Shown in pieces: positions 35,001 through 44,959 of a stretch of 64,000 nucleotides of DNA. Under the pieces are notes generated by a model. The model saw nothing but the letters and a program-made list of their open reading frames with translations. It was not told the DNA's origin and searched no databases. The translations under genes were made by a program, and so were the position numbers. Origin of the DNA: Petunia secreta (taxonomy: Eukaryota > Streptophyta > Magnoliopsida > Solanales > Solanaceae); NCBI GenBank assembly GCA_029990175.1, contig JARKIP010000011.1, positions 22,728,001 through 22,792,000 of the forward strand. The letters run 5' to 3'. Each line of letters opens with the position of its first letter. The stretch's first letter is position 1.

Positions 35001-35156
35001 CAAGGGGCGCTATAACGGGCGCCCCGCGCCTCGGAACGCGTGACAATGGACAGAGGACGTCGAAAGTTGGCCGCCTTGGGCATGCGGCGCGCTGGAAAAA
35101 CGCGCAGGAACAGTGGGCGCGGTGGGGCCCGCGGGGCGCCCCCTACAGCGCCAGGC
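35001..35156. repeat. GC-rich palindromic block in the E LTR
   Basis: Includes GGGGCGC, ACGGGCGCCCCGCGCC, GCATGCGGCGCGC and GGGGCCCGCGGGGCGCCCC, in strong contrast to the AT-rich surroundings. On the minus strand it lies about 70 nt upstream of the TATA box. The same block is at 40647-40802 in the other LTR. Confidence 0.75.
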
Positions 35157-35409
35157 CAATTTTTGTGTTTGCTCGCTCCTTTGCTCGCTCGTGTCGTGCC
35201 TTCGTGTGCTCGATCCAATCCTAAATCAAAATCCAATCTTTTCTTGCTCAATCATGCTCTTAAAAGCTCCAATTACATTGCGTAACAACCTACACACGCA
35301 CGACATAAAATCAGTGTAAAACCACAGTCAAAAGCTATAAAACGAGCGAATAAGGTACTAAAACGTGAGGAAATATTAAGGAAATATAGGCATAAAATGC
35401 CAAACATCA

Positions 35410-35422
35410 CCACCCCACACTT
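35410..35422 (-). other. Polypurine tract of element E
   Basis: On the minus strand AAGTGTGGGGTGG directly precedes the 3' LTR. It is the primer site for plus-strand DNA synthesis and matches the AAGTGTGGGG tract of C (53299-53308). Confidence 0.85.
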
Positions 35423-37424
35423 GAACCCTTGCTCGCCCTCGAGCAAGTTACGTCTCACCTCCCAACCTAGGTAAAACAGGTCTGCCTATGACTATGGTTG
35501 ATACCGATCATTGAACCAATACACACATGACTACTATGGATCCACAAACATGCCAATAATTTACCAAACTCAACAATATGAGAACAACCACCCCAAAATA
35601 GCTCAAATGCACAAACTCAACTTAATGCAACCATGCTCCCACAAAATCACACCTATCTACTCAACCAAAAAGCCACGACTTCACCTATCTCATGCAAACC
35701 ATGTGCCCTCACCAAAATGAAGCAAGAGAGTGTCCCCCAAATATCACACACAACAATGAATATCAAGAATAGAATGGGGACAATAGCATAGAAAGAATTC
35801 ACTCACTCTCATGAAAATCTCACATGTCACACACGATGTACCATAGGCTTGCCCGTAGTGTAGGACTCCACTAATGTAGGCTCACTCCAATCGGGATTAA
35901 CTAGGACTTTAAAAAGGTCGTAATGTAGGCTAAGGGGCGGGTAGGATACATATGGGTAATAGTGACTACCTCCCTAAGCACTTTAATACATCACAATTAA
36001 TTCATCACAATTCTCATCAAACCACCCATTCAACAAGTATCACAAATACACCTTCTCAACAAGTAGCATATTTTCTTTTTAAGCACACACTAGCAAGGAA
36101 GGGATATCTTTTTCTCTTTTTTCTTTTTTTTTTCACAATTTTTTCTTTTCAACTTTGCTCTTTTTTTGTTTTCTTTTCTTTTTCAATTCACTATTTTTCT
36201 CAATTTCATTATCTTCCAACCTTGCCAATGCTTTTCACTACTTCACAATTTTCACAATTATTCCCCTTCATTAGCTCCACTCAAAAACCTCCCAACATCC
36301 AACCACACTCCAACATCATAACACAATATTAACTAAAGTGCTTAAGGAGTAAAGGGCCAAAAGAATCAATTAAGAACAAATGGGTAGGCTCGGGGTGTGG
36401 GTGCCAACAAAAAGGGTCAAAGAAATCACAACAACAATTTTTCAAGGGATCTATGTAAGGGTAGGCTAACAAAAAGAAGGCCTTGTATCATTTCCCGACT
36501 AGAGCAAACCTAAGATTTCGCTTTGCACACACACGGGGCAAGTTCTAGACATTAACATGCAACATGGGGTAAATAAGAACATGCCTCACAACACACATTG
36601 CACATGATCCACACAAAAAGATTTCATCAACAACTCTCAATCAAGCATCTAGAGTGCAACTTGTGGAAATTTAAGCACTAATGCACAAAGGTTAGCAATC
36701 AAGTCAAGCAAGCAGACTCAAGCATCTCAAGGGGGTCGTTCCAATTTTTCTCTAGGCATGCATCAAAATTACAACTCAAGGACACCACAAATAGCACATG
36801 CAATCAAGTCCAAGTCCACCGGTATCAAACAAATCAAAGGCACCTAGCATTCTACCTTTTTCCTACGTCTAGGGTCACCTATAACTAACTACTCTAATCC
36901 TAAAAAAATAAAAACTACCCGGTTCAAAGGTCTACCCGTGGAAAAGAACCGCGGTCATAAGAAAAACCACGGGGTGGATGACATGTACCACTAATAAAAC
37001 TAAAAGGAAAATCTTTTTGGAATTTTTCATTGGTTTTCTAATTTTTTTCAATTTTTTCATATAATAAAGCAAGAAACAAATCAAAACAAAGTCAAGTGAC
37101 AAAAGAAAAATCCTAACGGTACATGCATCCATAACCTCAAAAATAAGGGAGAGTTCCCCACCCCACACTTAAACTAAGCAATGTCCTCAGTGCGAAAAAT
37201 AAGCAAGTGCAAGGTAAAGAAAACTTCCCTGAAGACTGTAGTCCTTGGCGCTAGCATCCTCCAAGCCTTCATATAGTATGAGGTACTCAGACTTCCCCCA
37301 ACAGATCATCAACATTAGGCAAGGGTGAGGACACCCCACACTTAGCCTCGACATTACATGAACCTGCAATACAAGGAAAAACAACAACTACGTGACACTA
37401 TAAATAAAATAATACAAGTACAAA
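35423..37424 (-). other. 3' non-coding spacer of element E
   Basis: About 2 kb between the stem-loops and the polypurine tract with no supported ORF. It contains a long pyrimidine-rich run on the plus strand (about 36105-36190), which is purine-rich on the element's coding strand. Autonomous relatives carry the third ORF in this position; no trace of it was recognised. Confidence 0.6.
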
Positions 37425-37472
37425 CTCGGGTTGCCTCCCGAGAAGCGCCTTAGTTAACGTCGTGGCACGACG
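37425..37472 (-). promoter_or_regulatory. Post-gag-protease double stem-loop of element E
   Basis: On the minus strand, 11 nt after the stop codon, lies CGTCGTGCCACGACG (37472-37458): a 5-bp stem with loop TGCCA, extendable to 7 bp with a 1-nt loop. CTCGGGAGGCAACCCGAG (37442-37425) follows, a 6-bp stem with loop AGGCAA. Compare C (17689-17735) and A (44235-44280). In those elements the pair follows pol; here it follows gag-protease directly, showing that pol was lost while this block was kept. Confidence 0.7.
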
Positions 37473-37483
37473 ACACTTTTAGC

Positions 37484-39568
37484 TCACTTCCAGCCTTTAT
37501 GTCTTCTCTTCTTACGCCGAACTTTTACTTTCTTCCCCTCTTTTAGAGAACCCATCTTCAACTTCACATGTGGTTTACTTCCATCTTCTTGTTTGACACA
37601 TTCAATCATAGAGCACTCTTCCACCTTAGCGATGTGCTCCTTCCCATTATAAACCTTGAAAGTAACCTTTTCTCCATGTGCTCTAACAGTCATCTCACCC
37701 AGCTCCATGTCAATAATTGCCTTCGAGGTGACTAAGAATGGTCTCCCCAAAATGATTGGAGCTTCTCGGTCCTCTTCATAATCTAGGACTACAAAATCAG
37801 CAGAGAATGTAAACTTACCAACTTTTATCAACACATCCTCCAACTTACCCTCAGGGTGAGTGAGTGATCCATCCGCCATCTTGAGAGTAACTGAAGAGGG
37901 CTTGATTTCTCCTAGCCCTAACCTTTTGCAAACAGACAGAGGCATCAAATTTATGCTCGCACCCAGATCACACAAGGCACCAGTGATACTATGTCCTCCA
38001 ATGGTACAAGGAATAGTAAACTTCCCAGGATCTTGAAGTTTTGGAGGTAGCTTGCTCAAGATTGTGCTACACTCCTCAACTAACTCAACTGAATCTATCT
38101 CTTGAGGCTTTTTCCTCTTGACTAAAATCTCTTTTAAAAACTTCACAAAGGATGGCATCAATTCAAACACATCAGTCAAAGGAATATTAACATGAAGTTC
38201 TTTCAGCATACTCACAAATTTTTGATACTGAGCCAAATCCTTCGGTGGTATAAGCCTCTGCGGGAATGGTGGAGGTGGCCTAGGTGCCTCCTTTATTTCT
38301 TCTTTCTTCTTCACCTTCTCCACTTTTTCAACTTTTTCTATTTCAGCTCTCTCTTCAGACTTGGCCATCAGCTCTCCACCTTCAATTAAGGTCACTGCAA
38401 GACATTGTTCAGGCTCTTTTTTAACAGTGCTTCTTTCTCCCACCAACTGTCCCAACTGGTGCTCCAAGTTCTTTTGAGCATTGGCAAGATCATGTATGGC
38501 TTGTGCATGGGCTGCAGTGTCAGCTATCATTCTCTGCTGGCCTGCCATTATTTGCTTTAGCATATCTTCAACTGAACTGCTAACCTGCTGTGGTGGAGCT
38601 GGAAGTGGGTGGTAATTATTCGGGGCTCTCGTATTGCTTTGATAATACCCATTACCAAACTGGTTTTGACTCTGCAGCCTGTTTTGATTACCCACGTAAT
38701 AAACTGACTCTGGATTAGAAGAGCAAACCTCTGTAGCATGGTCTTGACCACAAACCTCACAAAAGCTCTGGAGTTGTTGCACTGGAGCCACTGGTTGCTG
38801 AGCCTTTTGCAGAGCTAACTTGCTAATTTGATTGGAAATAGCATCCATCCTCGCCCTTAGCTCTGAAACTGCATCTAACTGAAGTACCCCTGCAGGTTTC
38901 TGCGTAATAGCTCTACCATCTCCCTGCCAATCAGGATTGCTCTGCGAAAACTTGTCAAGTAAATCATAAATCTGATCAAAATTTAAGGCTAGTACTTGAC
39001 CTCCAGCAGCAGCATCAACCACGATCTTAGTGTGTTGGTTCAACCCCTCAACAAAAGTGTGTGCAACAACCTCATTGGATTGGTTGTGGTGTGGACAATC
39101 TCTCAATAGAGCTTTGAATCGCTCCCAGGCTGAATACAAAGATTCTCCTTCTAACTGTCTGAAGGACATAATTTCGCTCCTCAGCCGGGCTGTCTTGGCA
39201 GACGGATAAAATTTAGCCAAGAACTTCTTAGCCAAATCCTCCCAAGTAGTGATAGACCCAGACTTTTCAGCCTTTAACCACTTCTTTGCTGCCCCAATCA
39301 GTGAAAACGGGAACAACGTCAAGCGAACATAATCAGTAGGAACACCCGCTGGTGTATAAGTATCACTGATCTCCAGAAAGTTCTGAATGTGTTGTTGTGG
39401 ATCCTCATGAAGTAATCCACCATATTGTCCAGTCACATGCAGCAACTGAATCATGCCGGACTTAATCTCAAAGCCCCCAGTGATAGCGGGCTTAACTATG
39501 CTCGATGCTACTCCCTCCAGGCTGGGGAGAGCAACATCGCGCACAGCTAAAGCTTGGTCTTCTGCCAT
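37484..39568 (-). CDS. Gag-aspartic protease polyprotein of element E (intact, 694 aa)
   Basis: The only long intact transposon ORF in the window. Gag core lies at about residues 60-205 (DPQQHIQNFLEISDTYTP, LTLFPFSLIGAAKKWLKAEK, SLYSAWERFKALLRDCPHHN). A nucleic-acid knuckle C-x2-C-x3-H-x4-C is at residues 270-282 (CEVCGQDHATEVC). A Gln-rich region, then a Glu/Lys coiled-coil-like stretch at about 405-435, and a PRPPPPFPQRL block follow. The retropepsin begins near residue 531 (ALCDLGASINLMP), with EAPIILGRPFLVT near 602. It ends in a very basic tail (VRRKKRRHKGWK) where other elements run on towards RT. The ATG at 39568 is preferred because C uses the same N-terminus (M-x2-QAL-VRDVAL). It should form virus-like particles that package RNA; copying needs outside enzymes. 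Confidence 0.92.
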   Translation of the reverse strand: MAEDQALAVRDVALPSLEGVASSIVKPAITGGFEIKSGMIQLLHVTGQYGGLLHEDPQQHIQNFLEISDTYTPAGVPTDYVRLTLFPFSLIGAAKKWLKAEKSGSITTWEDLAKKFLAKFYPSAKTARLRSEIMSFRQLEGESLYSAWERFKALLRDCPHHNQSNEVVAHTFVEGLNQHTKIVVDAAAGGQVLALNFDQIYDLLDKFSQSNPDWQGDGRAITQKPAGVLQLDAVSELRARMDAISNQISKLALQKAQQPVAPVQQLQSFCEVCGQDHATEVCSSNPESVYYVGNQNRLQSQNQFGNGYYQSNTRAPNNYHPLPAPPQQVSSSVEDMLKQIMAGQQRMIADTAAHAQAIHDLANAQKNLEHQLGQLVGERSTVKKEPEQCLAVTLIEGGELMAKSEERAEIEKVEKVEKVKKKEEIKEAPRPPPPFPQRLIPPKDLAQYQKFVSMLKELHVNIPLTDVFELMPSFVKFLKEILVKRKKPQEIDSVELVEECSTILSKLPPKLQDPGKFTIPCTIGGHSITGALCDLGASINLMPLSVCKRLGLGEIKPSSVTLKMADGSLTHPEGKLEDVLIKVGKFTFSADFVVLDYEEDREAPIILGRPFLVTSKAIIDMELGEMTVRAHGEKVTFKVYNGKEHIAKVEECSMIECVKQEDGSKPHVKLKMGSLKEGKKVKVRRKKRRHKGWK

Positions 39569-39685
39569 TCCTGTAGGTAAAGATCAAGCAGGACCTAATA
39601 CCTGAAACAGCACAAAACTCAAAACAAAAATTAAACCTGAATAGTAAGTAATAAACTGTTCAAAAAGAAATCAGTCAAAAATTAG

Positions 39686-39703
39686 TCCCCGGCAACGGCG
39701 CCA
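39686..39703 (-). other. Primer-binding site of element E, tRNA-Asp
   Basis: The minus strand reads TGGCGCCGTTGCCGGGGA, a full 18-nt complement of the plant tRNA-Asp 3' end. It starts 6 nt inside from the 5' LTR. It is intact, in contrast to the mutated sites of A and C. Confidence 0.93.
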
Positions 39704-39709
39704 AAAACT

Positions 39710-41055
39710 TGTTGCTCCCAAACGCACACGCAAGTATACGTGGTCGACAAGTAATAAAGTGATAAGATGAGTATCGTTCCCACGAGGACTATGCAGACTG
39801 AGTTCTAGCAAACAATTTATTTAAACTACTCAGGGATCTTTTTCCAATAATGATGAGTTTATTAACTAAAGAACAGTAATTAAATGGTAGAAGCGAATTC
39901 AAACAATGGAGCAAGACTTGGTTGTTATCAGTAATAAGGAGACGGTCCAGGGTCAGAGTTACGAACAATCCAGTTGAGTCATCCAATTGATTCCACTTCT
40001 TAAATCCCGGGTTACTAACTAACAGATTAATTGTACCCGTGAAAACCTTTCAGTTCTTCACGGTCTATGCAGGCTACTCCAATCCCTATATGTCTATGGG
40101 TTGAATCACGTGCACGCATTAACGAATTCTGTAATTAGTTAAACTAGGCGAGCAAGTATATGTCTATCCTACTCACAAATTGGTTCCCCGATGCCCGGGT
40201 TCACAAACTAGTCCTATTATTTCTTATTACGTAATTAAATTCCCTCTTTCGAGTTCAATCTAAAAACCATAGATAATGCGTAATAATCGGGCCCTGACAA
40301 TTACACAAGTGAAATCAAGAAAGAATAAGCAACCCGTTATGGGATTCAATTAATGGAAATCAATCTTCAAACATCAACCTTCATGTAATACTCTAACCCT
40401 AGAACGATAGATTTAGCCACGCATACTCATAATAACAACACAAGGAATTGATGTAATAATGAAATAATGATGTAATAAATTAATGGAAGGAAGAAAAACC
40501 CTTGTCTTGATGTTATGAGCTCTCCAATTTGCTCCAAAGTCTGAACTCCCTTACAAAAACTAAGTAATAAACTATTTATAATGTTTCCAAACCCTTGGTA
40601 ATAAGTTAGACCCAAAACTAGAAGGAATAGGGAGTAAAATCGCGCACAAGGGGCGCTATAACGGGCGCCCCGCGCCTCGGAACGCGTGACAATGGACAGA
40701 GGACGTCGAAAGTTGGCCGCCTTGGGCATGCGGCGCGCTGGAAAAACGCGCAGGAACAGTGGGCGCGGTGGGGCCCGCGGGGCGCCCCCTACAGCGCCAG
40801 GCCAATTTTTGTGTTTGCTCGCTCCTTTGCTCGCTCGTGTCGTGCCTTCGTGTGCTCGATCCAATCCTAAATCAAAATCCAATCTTTTCTTGCTCAATCA
40901 TGCTCTTAAAAGCTCCAATTACATTGCGTAACAACCTACACACGCACGACATAAAATCAGTGTAAAACCACAGTCAAAAGCTATAAAACGAGCGAATAAG
41001 GTACTAAAACGTGAGGAAATATTAAGGAAATATAGGCATAAAATGCCAAACATCA
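39710..41055 (-). repeat. 5' LTR of element E (right copy)
   Basis: 1346 bp, exactly 5646 nt to the right of the left copy and apparently identical to it. It carries the promoter for E on the minus strand: GC-rich block 40647-40802 and TATAAATAG at 40572-40580. Confidence 0.93.
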
Positions 41056-42297
41056 TGGAGAGAAGGTCATATTTCATATTTGCAAGGCCTTGAAGTAACC
41101 AATGGATAATGATGCGACTTCTTCTTATGTCGATGTCGTGGTTGATGCCCTAGTGGAGAAGGAGAGTGTCTTAGCTAGTCAAGAAGATACATTGGCGGCG
41201 GTAATTTGGAACATGGATGTGGAAAATGAACAGAGTGTAGCGGAGGTGGTGAAGGCATTAGAAGGCTTTGGATCAAAACCCTATGTACCTAAAAAACTAT
41301 CCTTAGACCTTGAAAACCGAGAAACCCCACCTACAAAACCATCCATCGAACAATCACCGAAACTTGAATTGAAAATCCTACCATCCCATTTGAGATACAC
41401 TTTCCTTGGTCCCAACTCCACTCTACCCATAATCATCTCATCTCACTTGACCAAAACTCAAGAATCTAAAATTGTGGAAGTGGTGAAGAGGAGGATTAAA
41501 GCTATAGGTTGGACCTTGGAGGATATAAGGGGGGTTGATCCGGGGGTATGCACTCATAAGATCTTGCTTGAAGAAAGGTGTCGGCCAAGTATAGAACACT
41601 AAAGGAGGTTGAATCCTCCTATGCAAGAGGTGGCGAAGAAAGAAATCATCAAATGGCTAGATACGGGTGTGATAGTTCCATTATCCGATAGCAAGTTGGT
41701 GTCACCCGTACAATGTGTGCCCAATAAGGGGGGATGACGGTGATTCTAAATGACAAAGGTGAGTCCATTGCAACTAGACCCGTAACCGGGTGGAGAGTGT
41801 GTATAGATTATCAGAAGCTCAACACCGCTACAAGGAAGGATTATTGTCCTTTGCCATTGTTTCTTGGATGGTTACTCCGGCTATAACCAAATATCCATTG
41901 AGGCCGAGGATCAAGACAAGACCACTTTCACTTGTCCCTATGGCACCTTTGCATTCCGCAAAATGCCATTTGGTCTTTGTAATTCCCCCGCCACATTCCA
42001 AAGTACATGCTAACTCTTTTCCACGACATGGTGGAGAATTTTCTTGAAGTTTTCATGGATGATTTCTCGGTAGTTGGAGATTCATTTGATGATTGTTTGT
42101 CAAACTTGGAGAGGGTGCTAGAGAGATGCGAATAAACAAGGCTTGTGCTCAATTGGGAGAAATGTCAAGTCTTAGTTCAAGAAGGCATAGTGTTGGGACA
42201 CAAAGTCTCCAAGAAGGGCATCGAAGTAGATCAAGCAAAGATTGAGGTGATCTCAAAACTTCCACCTCCAAAGATCGTGAAGGGTGTCTGAAGTTTC

Positions 42298-42921
42298 TTG
42301 GGGCATGCGGGATTTTATCGTCGCTTTATCAAGGACTTCTCCAAAGTTGTGAATCCTATGTGCAAACTTTTGGAGAAGGATGCCAAGTTCGTGTTTGACA
42401 AGGCTTTCTTGGGAGCTTTTGAAGAAGTGAAGAAGAGGTTAATAACCGCACCGGTAATTGTAAGTCGTAATTGGGAGCTTCCGTTTGAACTCATGTGTGA
42501 CGCTAGTGACGTGGCTTTGGGGGCCGTGCTAGGTCAAAGGGTGAACAAGATGTTTCATCCCATCTACTATGCAAGTAAAACAATGAACAGAGCTCAATTG
42601 AACTATACGGTGACGGAGAAGGAGCTCTTGGCTATTGTGTTCGCTTTTGAAAAATTCCGATCATACTTGGTGGGGTTGAAGACAATTGTTCACACCGATC
42701 ACTCTGCCATTCGGTATTTGATGGCAAAGAAAGACTCCAAATCAAGGCTTATCCGGTGGGTGTTACTTCTTCAAGAGTTTGATATTGAAGTGATTGATTG
42801 CAAAGGGGACGAAAATCAAGTGGCGGACCACTTGATCCGCTTGGAGGAGGAGGGTAGGCCAAAAGAAGAGATAGAAGTGAATGATGCATTTCCGGATGAG
42901 AGGATCTTGGCCGTGTCTTAG
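42298..42921 (+). pseudogene. RT thumb-RNase H segment of element A pol (open frame)
   Basis: A 207-codon open part of pol starting GHAGFYRRFIKDFSKVVNPM, the conserved connection after the RT palm. It continues into RNase H with the CDASD, E (TEKELLAIVFAFEKFRSYL) and HTDHSAI sites. It is preceded by an in-frame stop (TGA at about 42289) and followed by a stop before integrase. Confidence 0.8.
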
Positions 42922-43085
42922 GAACCAATCCCTTAGTATGGCGACCTAGCCAATTTCATATTTGGGGGAGTTTATCCCGAAGACTTCACATTCTATCAAA
43001 AGAAGAAGCTAGCCAAGGATGCAAGATTCTATTATTGGGATGAACCCCATCTTTTTAGGGTATGTGTTGATGGAATCATCCAGAG

Positions 43086-43775
43086 ATGTGTTGCCGAGTC
43101 CGAACAAGAAGCTATTATGCAAGGGTGTCATTCTTCTCCTTATGGAGGACATCATGGTGGAGTGAGGACGGCGGCAAGGTATTACAATGTGGCTTCTTTT
43201 GGCCAACTTTGTACAAAGATGCCCACGTTTGGGTGAAAAATTGTGATCAATGCCAACGAATGGGTGGAATATCAAGGAAGAATGAGATGCCGATGAATCC
43301 CATTGTTGAGGTTGAGTTGTTTGATGTGTGGGGAATTGACTTTATGGGGCCGTTTGTGAGTTCTTATGGCAATAAATACATCTTGGTGACAGTTGATTAT
43401 GTGTCCAAATGGGTGGAAGCGGTTGCGCTCCCCAACAATGAAGCCAAGAGTGTGTTGGAATTCTTGAAAAAGAATATTTTCTCACGGTTCGGGACCCCGA
43501 GGGCAATAATTAGTGATGGTGGAAGCCATTTTTGCAACCGAGTTTTTGCAAATATCCTCCAAAAATACGGAGTGAAACACAAAGTTGCAATGCCCTACCA
43601 CCCTCAAACAAGCGGGAAAGTTGAAGTCTCAAACCGGAAAGTGAAGAACATTCTAGCCAAAACGGTCAATGCAAATAGTACCGATTGGGCTAGAAAACTT
43701 GATGAAGCTTTATGGGCTTACCGAACCGCCTACAAAACTCCGATTGGGATGTCTCCATTCAAGTTGGTGTTGTAA
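43086..43775 (+). pseudogene. Integrase core of element A (open frame)
   Basis: Covers the second half of the zinc finger (CDQCQRMGGISRKNEMPMNP) and the catalytic core with Asp in GIDFMGPF, Asp in IISDGGSHF and Glu in GKVEVSNRK. The first 25 or so residues are out of frame with the rest, because an upstream shift spoils the HH part of the finger. The frame ends at 43775, one shift before the C-terminal domain. Confidence 0.8.
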
Positions 43776-44234
43776 AGCTTGTCATTTACTGGTTGAGCTT
43801 GAGCACAAAGCTTTGTGGGCATTGAAGAAATTGAATATAGATTGGAGCGATGCCGCAAATGCAAGAGTGTCAAAGTTGCATGAACTTGATGAATTCCGGT
43901 TCTTGGCCTATGAAGATGCGCTAATTTACAAGGAAAAAATGAAGGCGCTTCATGATTCAAGAATTTGGAACCGGACGTTCAAAGAGGGGGGATTTAGTGT
44001 TGTTGTTTGACATTCGCTTGAAATTGTTCCCCGGGGAGCTCAAGTTCAAATGGAAGGGTCCGTTTAAGGTGGTAGGTGTTACACCTTTTGGCTCGGTGGA
44101 TTTGCAATCGAAAGAAGGAGGAAGAACTTTCCGAGTCAATGGGCATCGGGTGAAACACTATTTGGGATGTGACGCCGAGGTTGGTGAAGTGGCGTGCATC
44201 TATCTTGATGTGCCGTGAGTGGATAAGTCATCAC

Positions 44235-44280
44235 CGTCATGCCGCGACGTTAAATTAGGCGCTTCTTGGGAGGCAACCCA
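44235..44280 (+). promoter_or_regulatory. Post-pol double stem-loop of element A
   Basis: Seventeen nt after the pol stop lies CGTCATGCCGCGACG (44235-44249): a 4-bp stem plus one A.C mismatch, loop TGCCG. TGGGAGGCAACCCA (44267-44280) follows, a 4-bp stem with loop AGGCAA. They are separated by TTAAATTAGGCGCTTCT, nearly the same spacer as in C. Confidence 0.6.
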
Positions 44281-44863
44281 TGTTATTAGTGTAATTAATT
44301 GTTACTTGTGCAGGTGCTCGAGAGTTGGTGAGTTCGAGAGTTGGTGAGTTCGAGAGTTGAAAAGTGAGGAAAAAGGCCAAGAATAGCTCGGTACAACGCT
44401 AGGCGGACCTCCTAAATTGTGAGGAGGACCGCCCAGGTAAGTTTAGAGATGAAAAATAAGCAAAGAAAGGGGGAACAAGGCTAGGCGGACCGCCTGGCCC
44501 ATGGGGCGCTCCGCCTGGCCCATCAGGCGGTCCGCCCGGCCCACTCGACTGCTTAACCCGACGGACAATGGTTTTAATACCCAAAAATTTGCCCATTTTT
44601 CATTCTTTCAAAATGTTAACAAAGGAAAAGTACCCCTTGGCCAAAAATCAAACCCCATTCCATAAAAAACCATTCTCATTCATCTACAACACACACAAAT
44701 CAATCCACAATAACTTTTCATCATCAACCCACTTTAATTTCGAGTATGTGTTTGAATATTTTTTTTTAATTTTTTCTTTAATTTTCTTCAACTTTGTAGA
44801 AACATGTCTTAGGATTAGGAGTAGTTAAAAGTAGATTAATCTAGTATTACTTGTGCTCAAATG

Positions 44864-44959
<96 letters not shown>

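Larger units (their letters stand above)
34064..35409 (-). repeat. 3' LTR of element E (left copy)
   Basis: 1346 bp, TGTTGCTCCC to AAACATCA on the plus strand; it lies at the element's 3' end because E is on the minus strand. It contains a GC-rich palindromic block (35001-35156) upstream, on the minus strand, of a TATAAATAG box (34926-34934). It looks identical to the right copy. Confidence 0.93.
34064..41055 (-). mobile_element. Element E: young non-autonomous gag-protease retrotransposon (Athila-type)
   Basis: 6992 bp on the minus strand, flanked by TGGAG (34059-34063 and 41056-41060). Its two 1346-bp LTRs (34064-35409, 39710-41055) showed no differences when read side by side. It has a perfect tRNA-Asp primer-binding site, one intact 694-codon gag-protease ORF, the post-pol stem-loops, a spacer and a polypurine tract. 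It has no reverse transcriptase, RNase H or integrase. LTR ends and gag show it belongs to the family of C. It must have been copied by enzymes from a relative. It resembles gag-bearing terminal-repeat elements described in plants. Confidence 0.93.
41061..44218 (+). pseudogene. pol (RT, RNase H, integrase) of element A
   Basis: After the end of protease the linker shows AIGWTLEDIRGVDPGVCTHK. RT has CPYGTFAFRKMPFGLCNSPA near 41935-41993 and an intact FMDDFSVVGDSF box near 42053. About 45 nt are missing just before the FLDGYSGYN-like block (41858), and several stops or shifts occur. RNase H at 42298-42918 is open: FELMCDASDVALGAVLGQRV, HTDHSAIRYLMAKKDSK, QVADHLIRLEE. Integrase at 43086-43775 shows GIDFMGPF, AIISDGGSHFCN and HPQTSGKVEVSNRKVK, covering the D,D-35-E residues. 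A C-terminal part (KWKGPFKVVGVTPFGSVDL) ends at 44218. It is less decayed than the pol of C. Confidence 0.85.

Noticed and set aside
34781..35285. 156-codon minus ORF and 81-codon plus ORF in the E LTR, repeated at 40427-40931
   Set aside because: They lie entirely inside an LTR, overlap the GC-rich block and TATA box, and are duplicated only because the LTR is duplicated.
37484..39568. E gag-protease ORF considered as a host (domesticated) gene
   Set aside because: It sits between identical LTRs with an intact primer site, polypurine tract and TSD, so it belongs to a mobile element. Domestication would be expected to leave an ORF without LTRs.
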